Shown here: piece after piece, positions 35,148 to 43,318 of the stretch
How positions within the stretch are numbered: position 1 is the first letter of the stretch
Layout: every line of letters begins with the position of its first letter
Source: Roseovarius salincola
GTDB taxonomy: Bacteria > Pseudomonadota > Alphaproteobacteria > Rhodobacterales > Rhodobacteraceae
Reading direction: 5' to 3'
Assembly: GCF_026891095.1 (NCBI RefSeq)
Contig: NZ_JAPTNL010000012.1
Coordinates: 55,983 to 119,982, forward strand
Length of the DNA stretch: 64,000 nt
Program-made: the position numbers and the translations under genes
The notes under the pieces: generated by a model
Told to the model about the DNA's origin: nothing
Databases searched by the model: none
What the model saw: the letters and a program-made list of their open reading frames with translations, nothing else

Positions 35148-35921
35148 ATGACCGTCTATTTCATCGGGGCGGGGCCGGGCGACCCGGAATTGCTGACGCG
35201 CAAGGCGGAGCGGGTGATCGGGGAATGCCCGGTCTGCATTTATGCCGGGAGCCTTGTGCCCGGGGAGGTGGTGGGCTGTGCGCCGGAGGGTGCGCTGGTG
35301 ATGGACAGCGCGGCGATGACTCTGGACGAGACCCATGCGGCGATCCGTGCGGCCCATGAAAAGGGTCAGGACGTGGCGCGGGTGCATTCGGGCGATCCTT
35401 CGCTTTATGGCGCCATCGCCGAGCAGATCCGGCGGTTGCGCGCCGAAGGGATCGATTACCGGATCATTCCCGGTGTTCCCGCCTATGCGGCGGCGGCGGC
35501 GGCGCTGGGACAGGAGTTGACGGTGCCGGAGCTGGCGCAGTCCATCGTGCTGACGCGGGTGTCGATGAAATCGACCTCGATGCCCGCGCGCGAGACATTG
35601 GAGAATTTCGCACGGACCGGCGCGACGCTGGCGATTCATCTGGGCGTGCGGGCGCTGCGCGAGATCGAGCGTGTGCTGATCCCCCATTACGGCACGGATT
35701 GCCCGGTGGTGGTGGCCTGCCGGGTGGGCTGGCCGGACGAGCTGTTCATTCGCGGCACGCTCAGCGACATCCGCGAGAAGGTGCGCGCCGAGAAGATCAC
35801 GCGCACCGCGCTGATCCTGGTGGGGCCGGTGCTTGGGGAGGTCGCGGATTTCAAGGAGAGCGCGCTTTACGACCCCGCGCATCCGCATGTGCTGCGCCCG
35901 AAAACCACGGAGCGGCGCTGA
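35148..35921 (+). CDS. cobM: Precorrin-4 C11-methyltransferase
   Basis: A 257-residue SAM-dependent methylase for C11 of the corrin ring. Family motifs: FIGAGPGDPELLT at the N-terminus, CVPEGALVMDSAAM-like region (PEGALVMD), RVHSGDPSLYGA, and the PGVPAYAAAAAALGQELT segment, followed by LVGPVLG. The start is ATG at 35148, preceded by AGGGGTGCGG. Complete. Last recognised cob gene in the operon. Confidence 0.95.
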   Translation: MTVYFIGAGPGDPELLTRKAERVIGECPVCIYAGSLVPGEVVGCAPEGALVMDSAAMTLDETHAAIRAAHEKGQDVARVHSGDPSLYGAIAEQIRRLRAEGIDYRIIPGVPAYAAAAAALGQELTVPELAQSIVLTRVSMKSTSMPARETLENFARTGATLAIHLGVRALREIERVLIPHYGTDCPVVVACRVGWPDELFIRGTLSDIREKVRAEKITRTALILVGPVLGEVADFKESALYDPAHPHVLRPKTTERR

Positions 35922-36004
35922 TTTTCCAACCCTGAGCTGAATTTTTACGTGACGGTTACGTTTTGCTGCGACAGACTGGGGTCGTATTGGAAAGAAGCGC
36001 GATC

Positions 36005-36355
36005 ATGACGACATATTTACCCCCCGATGTTCAGGCGGGCCTTGATGAGGCACGCAAGAAAGGCTGGAAGGCGAGCCACCGGTTGCGCGTGCGCGCGGGC
36101 GAGGACGTTTACCGCGTGCTGCGCGCCTGGGAGGGCGGTTTCGCGCTTGAGGCGCAGGGCGCGCCGCATCTGCGCGGGCTGGTCGATCTTTACGACGGCC
36201 CCAAGCACCTGTCGCAATGCCTGATCGTGGCCTCGGAGGAAGAGGGCGGCGAGATGCGGTTCGAGCTCAAGCGCGTGACCGAGGCGAGCGACCGTCAGCC
36301 GGTGGATTTCGTGCGCGACCCGGAGGCGCCCGTCGCGCTGATCGCCAAGGATTGA
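36005..36355 (+). CDS. Conserved hypothetical protein after the cobalamin operon
   Basis: A 116-residue soluble protein. Start at 36005 (MTTYLPPDVQAGL) follows an AGAAGCGCGAT region. It has an amphipathic N-terminal helix, then an alternating beta-rich segment with conserved-looking RVRAGEDVYRVLRAWEGGF and a SQCLIVASEE turn. No catalytic motif. About 80 bases after cobM on the same strand; not obviously linked to corrin synthesis. Widespread in Rhodobacteraceae from memory, function unknown. Confidence 0.65.
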   Translation: MTTYLPPDVQAGLDEARKKGWKASHRLRVRAGEDVYRVLRAWEGGFALEAQGAPHLRGLVDLYDGPKHLSQCLIVASEEEGGEMRFELKRVTEASDRQPVDFVRDPEAPVALIAKD

Positions 36356-36466
36356 GGCCGGCCATCCGCGCAGGCCGGCGCCGGACACCGGGCGATGCGG
36401 CCACGGGGAAGCAGGCTGCTGCTGGCCGATACGTATCTTGCAAGAGCGACATGGAAGGAACGCGAG

Positions 36467-37009
36467 ATGCGCGGTGACGCCGAGAGTCGGCACGTCATCC
36501 TGTCGGGATGTTCGGGGGGAGGGAAGTCGACCTTGCTGACCGAGTTGGGGCGGCGCGGTTTCGGCACCGTCGAGGAACCCGGCAGGCGGATCGTTGCAGA
36601 GGAACTCTGCGGTGAGGGCAAGGCGCTGCCATGGGTCGACCTTGCCGCCTTTGCGCGGCGCGCCATCGAGATGGCAGAGGATGACCGGAAGCGTTTGAAG
36701 CAATCAGACGAATGGGTCTTTTGCGACCGCGGGCTGGTGGACGCAGCGTTGACGCTGGAACACGCAACAGCGCTCGCGGCGACCGAAACCCTTGCGGGGC
36801 GAAGCCCCTTTCACAGGAGAGTCTTTATGACGCCGCCCTGGCCCGAAATCTACCGGACGGACAGGGAACGACAGCACGCCATGACGGAGAGCATCGCGGA
36901 ATATCATCGGCTGCTCGATGGCTTTGCTCGGCTCGGTTACGAGACCATCATCCTGCCGAAGACCGGGTCGGCGGCCCGCGTGAAATTCATTCTCGAATGT
37001 CTTTGCTGA
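36467..37009 (+). CDS. AAA-type P-loop ATPase/kinase-like protein
   Basis: A 180-residue protein. The start at 36467 (MRGDAESRHVILSG) gives the P-loop SGCSGGGKSTLL in the first 25 residues. Downstream it has EEPGRRIVAEELCGEGKAL and DEWVFCDRGLVDA with a Walker-B-like acidic cluster. The organisation resembles the ATP/nucleoside-kinase branch related to the NadR C-terminal domain. Substrate unknown. The short gap before it and the different neighbours suggest a separate unit. Confidence 0.75.
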   Translation: MRGDAESRHVILSGCSGGGKSTLLTELGRRGFGTVEEPGRRIVAEELCGEGKALPWVDLAAFARRAIEMAEDDRKRLKQSDEWVFCDRGLVDAALTLEHATALAATETLAGRSPFHRRVFMTPPWPEIYRTDRERQHAMTESIAEYHRLLDGFARLGYETIILPKTGSAARVKFILECLC

Positions 37010-37060
37010 GCGTCCGGTGGTTCCGACCCGCGATCGCGGCGCGGGCCTGTTCCGGTGCTG

Positions 37061-37600
37061 TCAGGGCTGCTTTTCGAAGATGATGATGACCGATCCCAGC
37101 GTCACGCCCGCCTTGCGCATATAGGCGCGGTTCAGCACGCGGGTATCGGAAAGCTGCCACATCCAGTCATCGAAATGCACCCGCGTGGTGCCGTCGCGCG
37201 TGGGCAGGTCGATCAGGTAGGTCCAGTTGAACGTATCGCCCTTTTCGGTGCCGCGCGCGGTGCCGATCACGCCGGGCGCGCTGCCTTCCCAGCTTTCCGG
37301 GCCGGTCTGGCGCAGGGTCCAGATGCGCTGTTCGGTGCCGCCGTCGGCATAGGTGAAATCCTCGGTCAGGGTGAGGGTCTCGCCGTCCCATGTGCCCTCG
37401 ATCGCCACCTCGAAGCGGCGACGCACTTTGCCGAAGCGATCCTGAAACTGACCATGCGCCACGGTCGTGCCCGCAAAGAACTCCTGCAGTTCGAAATCGC
37501 GGCTGCTGAGCACGGGATCATCGAGCGAGGGGCGCCCCGAACAGGCGGCCAAGAGGGCGAGGGCGGCAAGGCCGAAAGCGGCGGCGAGGGCGCGGATCAT
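37061..37600 (-). CDS. DUF3833 lipoprotein
   Basis: A 179-residue exported protein. A signal peptide ends in the lipobox LLAACSGRP, so the mature N-terminus is a lipidated Cys. The mature domain fits DUF3833 (beta-rich, with RRRFEVAIEGTWDGE and a WTLRQTGPESWEGSAPG stretch). Start 37600 chosen because only it gives a proper signal peptide. Cellular role unknown; it lies between the P-loop ATPase gene and the MalY-type gene. Confidence 0.85.
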   Translation of the reverse strand: MIRALAAAFGLAALALLAACSGRPSLDDPVLSSRDFELQEFFAGTTVAHGQFQDRFGKVRRRFEVAIEGTWDGETLTLTEDFTYADGGTEQRIWTLRQTGPESWEGSAPGVIGTARGTEKGDTFNWTYLIDLPTRDGTTRVHFDDWMWQLSDTRVLNRAYMRKAGVTLGSVIIIFEKQP

Positions 37601-37679
37601 CTGAGGCTCCGGTCGTATGTTGCTGACCAGAGTTAGACCGTGGCGCGCACGGGGCAAGTGCCATGCGCGCCAAGCCGTG

Positions 37680-38852
37680 TCATTGCAGGTCGGCGAAGGC
37701 CTCTTGCAGGCGGGCAACGGCCTCCTGCACGCGGGTGCGGGGTGTCGCGAGGTTGAAGCGCAGGAAGCTTTCGCCGCCGGTGCCGAAGCTGGGGCCGTGA
37801 TTGACGGCGATGCGGGCGTCCTTTTCGACGCGGGCGGTGAAGTCGCCGGCATCCATGCCGGTGCCCGCGAAATCGACCCAAGCGAGATAGGTGGCCTCGA
37901 GCGGCATGGAGGCGAGGCCGGGGATGGTCTCGATTCCCGCATCGAAGAGCCGCCGGTTGCCATCGACATAGCGCACCAGGGCGTCGACCCATTGGGCGCC
38001 CTCGGGGGAATAGGCGGCCTCGGCCATGACCAGGCCGAAGGAATTGGGCGACATGCCGAGCGCGCCCATGCAGGTGGCGAAACGGGCGCGCAGGGCCTCG
38101 TCGGCGATGATGACATTGCCGGTATGCGCCCCGGCGATGTTGAAGGTCTTGGTGGTGGCGGTCATCATCACCAGACGGTCGGCGATGCGGTCATCCACAA
38201 GCGGCATGGCGATATGGGACTGGCCGGGCATCACCAGGTCGTGGTGAATTTCGTCCGAGACCAGGATCAGGTCATGGCGGCGGGCGAAATCGGCGACGCC
38301 CTGCAGTTCCTCGCGGGTCCAGACGCGGCCGCCGGGATTGTGCGGCGAGCAGAGCACGAGCATTTTTTCCGAGCCGTCCATCATCGCGTCATAGGCGTCG
38401 AAATCCATGACGTAGCGGTTGCCGTCCTGCGCGAGCGGGCATTCCACCACGCGCCGGCCGGCGGCTTTGATGACGCGTGCGAAGGCATGGTAGACGGGGG
38501 TGAAGAGCACCACCCCGTCGCCCGGTTCGCTGAAGGCGTCGACGCACAGGCCGGTGCCGTTGACAAGGCCGTGGGTGGTAAAGACCCATTCGGGCTCGAC
38601 GCGCCAGCCGTGGCGTTCCTGCATCCACCAGCGGATGGCGGAGAGGTAGCTGCGGTCATCGCCGTAATAGCCGTAGATCCCGTGATCGACCATGCCTTGC
38701 AGCGCGTCCGAGATGCATTGCGGCGGCTGGAAATCCATGTCGGCGACCCACATCGGGATGCCGTCGCTGGCGGGCACACCGTAGATTTTCTCCATCATGT
38801 CCCATTTCTGGGAATGGGTGCCGTGGCGGTCGATGATGCGGTCGAAATCCAT
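37680..38852 (-). CDS. MalY/PatB-family PLP enzyme (cystathionine beta-lyase type)
   Basis: A 390-residue fold-type I aminotransferase-like enzyme. Features: WVADMDFQPPQ near residue 35, NPGGRVW, SDEIHHDLVMPG with the PLP aspartate, the Schiff-base lysine in ATTKTFNIAG, and the C-terminal arginine in RFNLATPRT. The PatB/MalY branch cleaves C-S bonds of cystathionine or similar. No regulator gene of the maltose system is near, so a sulfur-metabolism role is more likely. Confidence 0.9.
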   Translation of the reverse strand: MDFDRIIDRHGTHSQKWDMMEKIYGVPASDGIPMWVADMDFQPPQCISDALQGMVDHGIYGYYGDDRSYLSAIRWWMQERHGWRVEPEWVFTTHGLVNGTGLCVDAFSEPGDGVVLFTPVYHAFARVIKAAGRRVVECPLAQDGNRYVMDFDAYDAMMDGSEKMLVLCSPHNPGGRVWTREELQGVADFARRHDLILVSDEIHHDLVMPGQSHIAMPLVDDRIADRLVMMTATTKTFNIAGAHTGNVIIADEALRARFATCMGALGMSPNSFGLVMAEAAYSPEGAQWVDALVRYVDGNRRLFDAGIETIPGLASMPLEATYLAWVDFAGTGMDAGDFTARVEKDARIAVNHGPSFGTGGESFLRFNLATPRTRVQEAVARLQEAFADLQ

Positions 38853-38924
38853 GCGGGTCTCCTTGCTGGTTCTGAGGGCAGGCTATACGCTGCGGGCGCG
38901 GGGTTGTAGGGCGGATGCTACGGC

Positions 38925-39035
38925 GACGGATATTCTGATATCTTTCACTATATTGGAAGTGTGTTCTGTTATTATCTTAAAAAATAGGAATATATACCAT
39001 TTTTGAGTAATATATTGGAATATTATCATGCCAAC
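38925..39035. other. AT-rich island upstream of def
   Basis: In an otherwise very GC-rich window this stretch is strikingly AT-rich (for example TTAAAAAATAGGAATATATA at about 38978). The decamer TATATTGGAA occurs at 38949-38958 and again at 39011-39020. It lies in the 256-base gap between the divergent MalY-type gene and def, with no reading frame I trust. It may be a promoter or transferred DNA. Confidence 0.6.
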
Positions 39036-39108
39036 AATCGCTCTGGCCCCCGCCTGTCGAAAGATTGGCCCATTGCGCGGCCAGCGGGCATGACCTAAAT
39101 CCCTCCGC

Positions 39109-39633
39109 ATGATACGGCCCATTCTGATCCACCCCGATCCGCGCCTCAAACGGATCTGCACGCCTGTCGACGATCTGTCGGACGGGTTGCGGGCCTTGGC
39201 AGATGACATGCTCGAGACCATGTATGATGCGCCCGGTATCGGGCTGGCGGCGCCGCAGGTCGGGGTGACGGACCGGCTGATCGTCATGGATTGCGTCAAG
39301 GAAGAGGGCGAAACTCCGCGCCCGCTGGTGATGTTCAACCCCGAGATTCTGGCCGCATCGGACGAGACCAGTGTCTATGAGGAAGGGTGCCTTTCGATCC
39401 CCGAGCAATATGCCGAGGTCACGCGACCGAGCGCCGTGGACGTGCGCTGGATCGACCGGGACGGCAATGAGCGGCAGGAGACGTTCGACGGGCTTTGGGC
39501 GACCTGTGTGCAGCACGAGATCGACCACCTGAACGGCAAGCTGTTCATTGATTATCTGGGGCCGATGAAGCGCCAGTTGATCACAAGGCGAATGCAGAAG
39601 CTGAAGCGCGAGCAGGCAAAGGCGAGGGCCTGA
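39109..39633 (+). CDS. def: Peptide deformylase (active copy)
   Basis: Removes the formyl group from the start methionine of new proteins. All three metalloenzyme motifs are present: GIGLAAPQ (43-50), EGCLS (92-96, Cys metal ligand) and HEIDH (136-140, two His ligands and catalytic Glu). Length 174 is normal. Followed three bases later by a degenerate second deformylase and then fmt, the gene that adds the formyl group. Confidence 0.95.
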   Translation: MIRPILIHPDPRLKRICTPVDDLSDGLRALADDMLETMYDAPGIGLAAPQVGVTDRLIVMDCVKEEGETPRPLVMFNPEILAASDETSVYEEGCLSIPEQYAEVTRPSAVDVRWIDRDGNERQETFDGLWATCVQHEIDHLNGKLFIDYLGPMKRQLITRRMQKLKREQAKARA

Positions 39634-39636
39634 GCC

Positions 39637-40134
39637 ATGAGCGTGCGCCGCTGTCTTGCATGGCCGGACCGGCGGTTGCGCGCCCGCGCCGCGCCGGTGG
39701 CGGCGATCAGCGACGAGATCCGCGCCATCTGGGACGACATGATCGACACGATGGAGGCGATGCCGGGCGTGGGTCTGGCGGCGCCGCAGATCGGCGTGAT
39801 GCAGCGCCTTGCGGTGGTCGATGCCAGCGACAAGCGCGGGCAGGCGGTGCGCATGGCCAATCCCGAGATCCTGCATGCCAGTATCGAGTTGCGCACCCAT
39901 GAAGAGGCCAGCCCGAATCTGCCGGGGGTCTCGGCGCAGGTGGAGCGCCCGCGCGCGGTGACGGTGCGGTTCATGAACGACAAGGGCGAGATCGAGGAGC
40001 GCGATTTCATCGGGCTCTGGGCGACCAGCGTGCAGCACCAGATCGACCATCTGGAGGGAAGGATGTATTTCGACCGGCTGAGCAAGGTCAGGCGCGACAT
40101 GCTGTTGCGCAAGGCGAAGAAACTGGCGGGATAG
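39637..40134 (+). CDS. Peptide deformylase-like protein lacking catalytic residues
   Basis: A 165-residue paralogue of the preceding deformylase. Motif I is intact (GVGLAAPQ, 44-51), but the EGCLS motif is replaced by EASPNL (90-95), removing the Cys metal ligand, and motif III reads HQIDH (134-138), replacing the catalytic Glu by Gln. It is therefore probably inactive as a deformylase, though the fold and both His ligands remain. It sits between def and fmt, so it could be a ribosome-bound accessory or regulatory protein. Not a frameshifted pseudogene: the frame is full length. Confidence 0.88.
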   Translation: MSVRRCLAWPDRRLRARAAPVAAISDEIRAIWDDMIDTMEAMPGVGLAAPQIGVMQRLAVVDASDKRGQAVRMANPEILHASIELRTHEEASPNLPGVSAQVERPRAVTVRFMNDKGEIEERDFIGLWATSVQHQIDHLEGRMYFDRLSKVRRDMLLRKAKKLAG

Positions 40135-40147
40135 GATGGGCGAAGCG

Positions 40148-41053
40148 ATGCGCGTGATTTTCATGGGAACGCCGGACTTCTCGGTGCCGGTGCTGGACGC
40201 GCTGGTGGAGGCCGGGCACGAGGTGGCAGCCGTCTATTGCCAGCCGCCGCGCCGGGCGGGACGTGGCAAACGGGCGCGCCCGACTCCGGTTCAGGCGCGG
40301 GCGCTGGAGCTGGGCCTTGAGGTGCGCCATCCCGAGAGCCTCAGGGACGCGGACGCGCAGGCCGATTTCGCCGCGCTGGGCGCGGATGTGGCGGTGGTGG
40401 TGGCCTATGGTCTGATCCTGCCGCAGGCGATTCTGGATGCGCCGCGCCGGGGCTGCCTCAATATCCATGCCAGCCTGTTGCCGCGCTGGCGCGGGGCGGC
40501 GCCGATTCATCGCGCGATCATGGCGGGGGACCGCGAAACCGGCATCTGCATCATGCAGATGGAGGCGGGGCTGGATACCGGCCCGGTGCTGTTGCGCCGC
40601 GCCACGAAGATCGGCGCCAGGGAGACCACCGGCGAATTGCATGACCGGCTGTCAAGGATGGGTGCCGAGGCGATTGTCGCGGCATTGGCGCAGCTGGATC
40701 ACCTGACGCCCGAGCCGCAGCCCGAGGCGGGCGTCACCTATGCCGAGAAGATCGACAAATCCGAGGCGCGGATCGACTGGACCCGGCCCGCCGCCGAGGT
40801 GGACGCGCAGATCAGGGGCCTGTCGCCCTTTCCCGGTGCCTGGATCGAACATGGGGGCGAGCGGATCAAGCTGCTGGGTTCCTCCATCGCCGAGGCGCAG
40901 GGCGCGCCGGGCGAGGTTCTGGATGACCGGCTGACCGTGGCCTGCGGCAGCGGCGCGGTCAGGATTTCGCGCTTGCAACGGGCCGGACGCGCGGCGCAGG
41001 ATGCCGAAAGTTTCCTGCTGGGGCATGCGTTGCCGGTGGGCACGCACCTGTAA
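40148..41053 (+). CDS. fmt: Methionyl-tRNA formyltransferase
   Basis: Formylates the initiator Met-tRNA using 10-formyl-tetrahydrofolate. The start [19 protein letters not shown] at 40148 matches the family; an in-frame ATG at 40136 would add four residues. Active-site segment [22 protein letters not shown] and GLDTGPV are intact. The C-terminal tRNA-binding domain follows with SPFPGAW. Third gene of the def unit. Confidence 0.96.
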   Translation: MRVIFMGTPDFSVPVLDALVEAGHEVAAVYCQPPRRAGRGKRARPTPVQARALELGLEVRHPESLRDADAQADFAALGADVAVVVAYGLILPQAILDAPRRGCLNIHASLLPRWRGAAPIHRAIMAGDRETGICIMQMEAGLDTGPVLLRRATKIGARETTGELHDRLSRMGAEAIVAALAQLDHLTPEPQPEAGVTYAEKIDKSEARIDWTRPAAEVDAQIRGLSPFPGAWIEHGGERIKLLGSSIAEAQGAPGEVLDDRLTVACGSGAVRISRLQRAGRAAQDAESFLLGHALPVGTHL

Positions 41054-41068
41054 TGGAAGGGTAGGTCT

Positions 41069-41311
41069 ATGTTTCCCACGCTGATCGGCACGGTGGTGAT
41101 TGCGGGCATCGTGGGCTACCTGTCGGAAAAGACCGGCTTTACGCGCAACGGCTATGTGCAATCCATCATCATCTGCGTGGGCGGCGCGTTCCTGTTCTAT
41201 TTCCTGCGTATCATGTTCGGGATCAGGTTCGGCGCGCCGGGGGTGGATGCGGTGCTCTCGTCGATCGGGGCGTTGATCATCGTGCCGACCCATTGGCGGC
41301 GCAGACGGTAA
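41069..41311 (+). CDS. Small membrane protein
   Basis: An 80-residue protein with two hydrophobic helices (about 3-19 and 30-52) and a third weaker stretch (about 58-72), ending in a basic cluster. It follows fmt closely and precedes a second small membrane gene by about a dozen bases. Possibly a GlsB/YeaQ-type or related stress membrane protein, but weaker than its neighbour in that respect. Confidence 0.7.
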   Translation: MFPTLIGTVVIAGIVGYLSEKTGFTRNGYVQSIIICVGGAFLFYFLRIMFGIRFGAPGVDAVLSSIGALIIVPTHWRRRR

Positions 41312-41323
41312 GGAAAGACGGTG

Positions 41324-41566
41324 ATGAGCGCGATTTACCTGATCATCATCGGCGCGGCGGCAGGGTTTCTGGCGACGCGGCTGATGCGGATGGAAACCGA
41401 TATCGTCACCACCATCGCAATCGGCATCGCCGGGGCGTTGATCGGCGGGCTGGTGTTGCAGGTGATCCTGACGGTCGCCGGGCTGCTGGGCGGGCTGATC
41501 GGCGCGGTGCTGGGTGCCTTGCTGCTGATCTGGGCCTACCGGACCTATATCGCGCGCAGGAAATAG
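41324..41566 (+). CDS. GlsB/YeaQ/YmgE-family small membrane protein
   Basis: An 80-residue protein with three glycine-rich membrane helices: IYLIIIGAAAGFLA, ITTIAIGIAGALIGG-like stretch, and LLGGLIGAVLGALLL. This is the pattern of transglycosylase-associated/GlsB proteins linked to stress. I use the ATG at 41324; a GTG immediately before is equally possible. It ends one base short of the convergent regulator gene. Confidence 0.8.
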   Translation: MSAIYLIIIGAAAGFLATRLMRMETDIVTTIAIGIAGALIGGLVLQVILTVAGLLGGLIGAVLGALLLIWAYRTYIARRK

Positions 41567-41567
41567 A

Positions 41568-42089
41568 TCACAGCGAGGCCGCAGCGCGGCTGGCCTGATC
41601 GTATTGCCCCGACAGCCCGCGCAGCACGCGGGCGAGCTGGCGCAGGTCTTCGCCCGAAAGGTCGCCGCCCGACATCCCTTCGAGCAGGCATTGGCGGCGC
41701 ACGTCGCGATAGGCCTGGCACAGCGCGGCGCCATCGGGCGAGGTGCGATAGAACACTTCCTTGCCGCGTTTCTCGGTTTCGATCAGCCCGGCCTTGACCA
41801 GTTTGCGCAGCGCATAATTGACGGTGTGGGTGTCCTCGATATTGAGCAGGAAGCAGATATCCGAAAGCCGCTTGTCGCGGTTGCGGTGGTTGGTGTTGTG
41901 CAGGATCAGGATTTCCAGCGGGCTGAGATCGGAATGGCCGGACGCCGCCATGCAGCGCGTCATCCAGCGCGAAAAGGCGTTGAAGGCGATGATCAGGCCG
42001 AATTCGAGTTCCGACAATTCCCAGCCCTCGCCATCGGCAAGGTGGCGTGAGGAGACGATTCGCCGCCTGTCGGGTGTCTGTTCGCTCAT
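41568..42089 (-). CDS. Winged-helix (MarR-like) transcriptional regulator
   Basis: A 173-residue protein with a winged helix-turn-helix (about 55-125): HSDLSPLEILILHN, DICFLLNIEDTHTVNYALRKLVKAGLIETEKRGKEVFYRTS. A C-terminal helical tail follows. It diverges from the TRAP transporter and 5-oxoprolinase genes, and a perfect palindrome lies between them, so it is the natural candidate to control that operon. Ligand unknown. The regulator may also control itself. Confidence 0.85.
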   Translation of the reverse strand: MSEQTPDRRRIVSSRHLADGEGWELSELEFGLIIAFNAFSRWMTRCMAASGHSDLSPLEILILHNTNHRNRDKRLSDICFLLNIEDTHTVNYALRKLVKAGLIETEKRGKEVFYRTSPDGAALCQAYRDVRRQCLLEGMSGGDLSGEDLRQLARVLRGLSGQYDQASRAAASL

Positions 42090-42212
42090 GCGCTGCCCTT
42101 TCCTTGGCCGGTGAGGGAAAACGCCCGCGTCTTCCCGCTAAGTCCCCCGGATGCCTTGAACCTTTGGAGAATGTCCAGAGCCCGGTCATATGCGTTGATA
42201 GTGGTAAAATGA

Positions 42213-42241
42213 CATAACGTTGACAAATTATCAACGTTATG
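42213..42241. promoter_or_regulatory. Palindromic operator between regulator and TRAP operon
   Basis: CATAACGTTGA (42213-42223) and TCAACGTTATG (42231-42241) form a perfect 11-base inverted repeat with a seven-base spacer. The spacer start includes TTGACA (42220-42225), a good -35 box, so binding would block a promoter reading toward the transporter gene at 42283. A further GCGTTGATA half-site lies near 42192. Dyads of this size are typical for MarR-type dimers. Confidence 0.75.
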
Positions 42242-42282
42242 CCTTCATGAGGCAATGATAATCTCTGACAGGGAGTTTCGAG

Positions 42283-43254
42283 ATGCATATGACACGCTAC
42301 TTCACCGGCGCCGTTGCGGCGCTTGCTGGGCTGGCCATGCAGGTTCAGGCCGACACCTGGGACATGCCGACGCCCTACCCGGACGCCACCTTTCACACGG
42401 TGAATGTCCATGAATTCGCCAAGGATGTCAGCGAGGCCACCGACGGCGCGCTGGAAATCAAGGTGCATTCCGCCGGGTCGCTGTTCAAGCACCCCGAGAT
42501 CAGCAAGGCCGTGCGCAGCGGGCAGGTGCCTGCGGGCGAGTTCTTCCTTTCGCTGCTGGCCAATGACAACCCGGTTTTCGGCGCGGATTCGCTGCCGTTC
42601 CTGGCGACCAGCTATGACCAGGCCGCGCGTCTCTGGGCGGCGCAGAAAGATGTGATCTCGGATCTGCTGGATGAACAGGGCATGATGGTTCTTTATGCCG
42701 TGCCGTGGCCGCCGCAGGGGCTTTACACGACCAAGGAGATCACTTCGGTCGATGATCTGTCGGGGCTGAAGTTCCGCACATACAATGCCACGCTGGAAGA
42801 GTTCGCGAACCTTGCGGGCGCGGCACCGACGCAGGTCGAGGTGCCGGATATTCCCCAGGCGTTCAGCACCGGGCGGGTCGAGGCGATGATCACCTCGCCC
42901 TCGACGGGCGCGAATTCCAAGGCCTGGGATTTCCTGTCGCACTACACTGACATCCAGGCGTGGATTCCGAAAAACATCATCGTCGTGAACAAGCGCGCGT
43001 TCCAGCGGCTTGACGAGGGCGTTCAGGACGCCGTGCTGGCGGCTGCCGCGCAGGCCGAGACCCGCGGCTGGGAGATGAGCCAGGCCGAGACCGATGAGAA
43101 GGTCGCGATCCTCGAAGAGAACGGCATCACCGTGATCGAGCCCAGCGACGAGTTGATGGACGGCTTGCGCGATATCGGTGCGCAGATGCTGGAGAACTGG
43201 AAAGCCGAAGCCGGCGATGCGGGCGCAGCACTTCTGGACGCTTATCAGCAGTAA
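42283..43254 (+). CDS. TRAP transporter periplasmic substrate-binding protein
   Basis: A 323-residue DctP-family solute receptor. A signal peptide ends near VQA-DT (about residue 23). The mature domain has the DctP features: VHSAGSLFKHPE, the arginine-containing FRTYNATLEEF and DIPQAFSTGRVEAMITSPSTG segments. Co-transcribed with small and large TRAP subunits and pxpBCA, so 5-oxoproline (pyroglutamate) is a reasonable substrate. Preceded by AGGGAG. A hairpin separates it from the next gene. Confidence 0.93.
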   Translation: MHMTRYFTGAVAALAGLAMQVQADTWDMPTPYPDATFHTVNVHEFAKDVSEATDGALEIKVHSAGSLFKHPEISKAVRSGQVPAGEFFLSLLANDNPVFGADSLPFLATSYDQAARLWAAQKDVISDLLDEQGMMVLYAVPWPPQGLYTTKEITSVDDLSGLKFRTYNATLEEFANLAGAAPTQVEVPDIPQAFSTGRVEAMITSPSTGANSKAWDFLSHYTDIQAWIPKNIIVVNKRAFQRLDEGVQDAVLAAAAQAETRGWEMSQAETDEKVAILEENGITVIEPSDELMDGLRDIGAQMLENWKAEAGDAGAALLDAYQQ

Positions 43255-43267
43255 GCCATGACAAAAC

Positions 43268-43297
43268 CGGCCCGGACGCGGCGACGTGTCCGGGCCG
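43268..43297 (+). other. Intercistronic stem-loop after the solute-binding gene
   Basis: A perfect ten-base stem (CGGCCCGGAC / GTCCGGGCCG) with a ten-base loop stands 13 bases after the stop. No T run follows. Such structures usually protect the upstream transcript so that the receptor is made in excess over the permease. Confidence 0.75.
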
Positions 43298-43318
43298 ATC
43301 CAGGGGAGGAAGGATGCC

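Noticed and set aside
39637..40134. Second deformylase as a frameshifted pseudogene
   Set aside because: The frame is full length without internal stops, and only specific catalytic residues are changed, which fits a retained pseudo-enzyme better.
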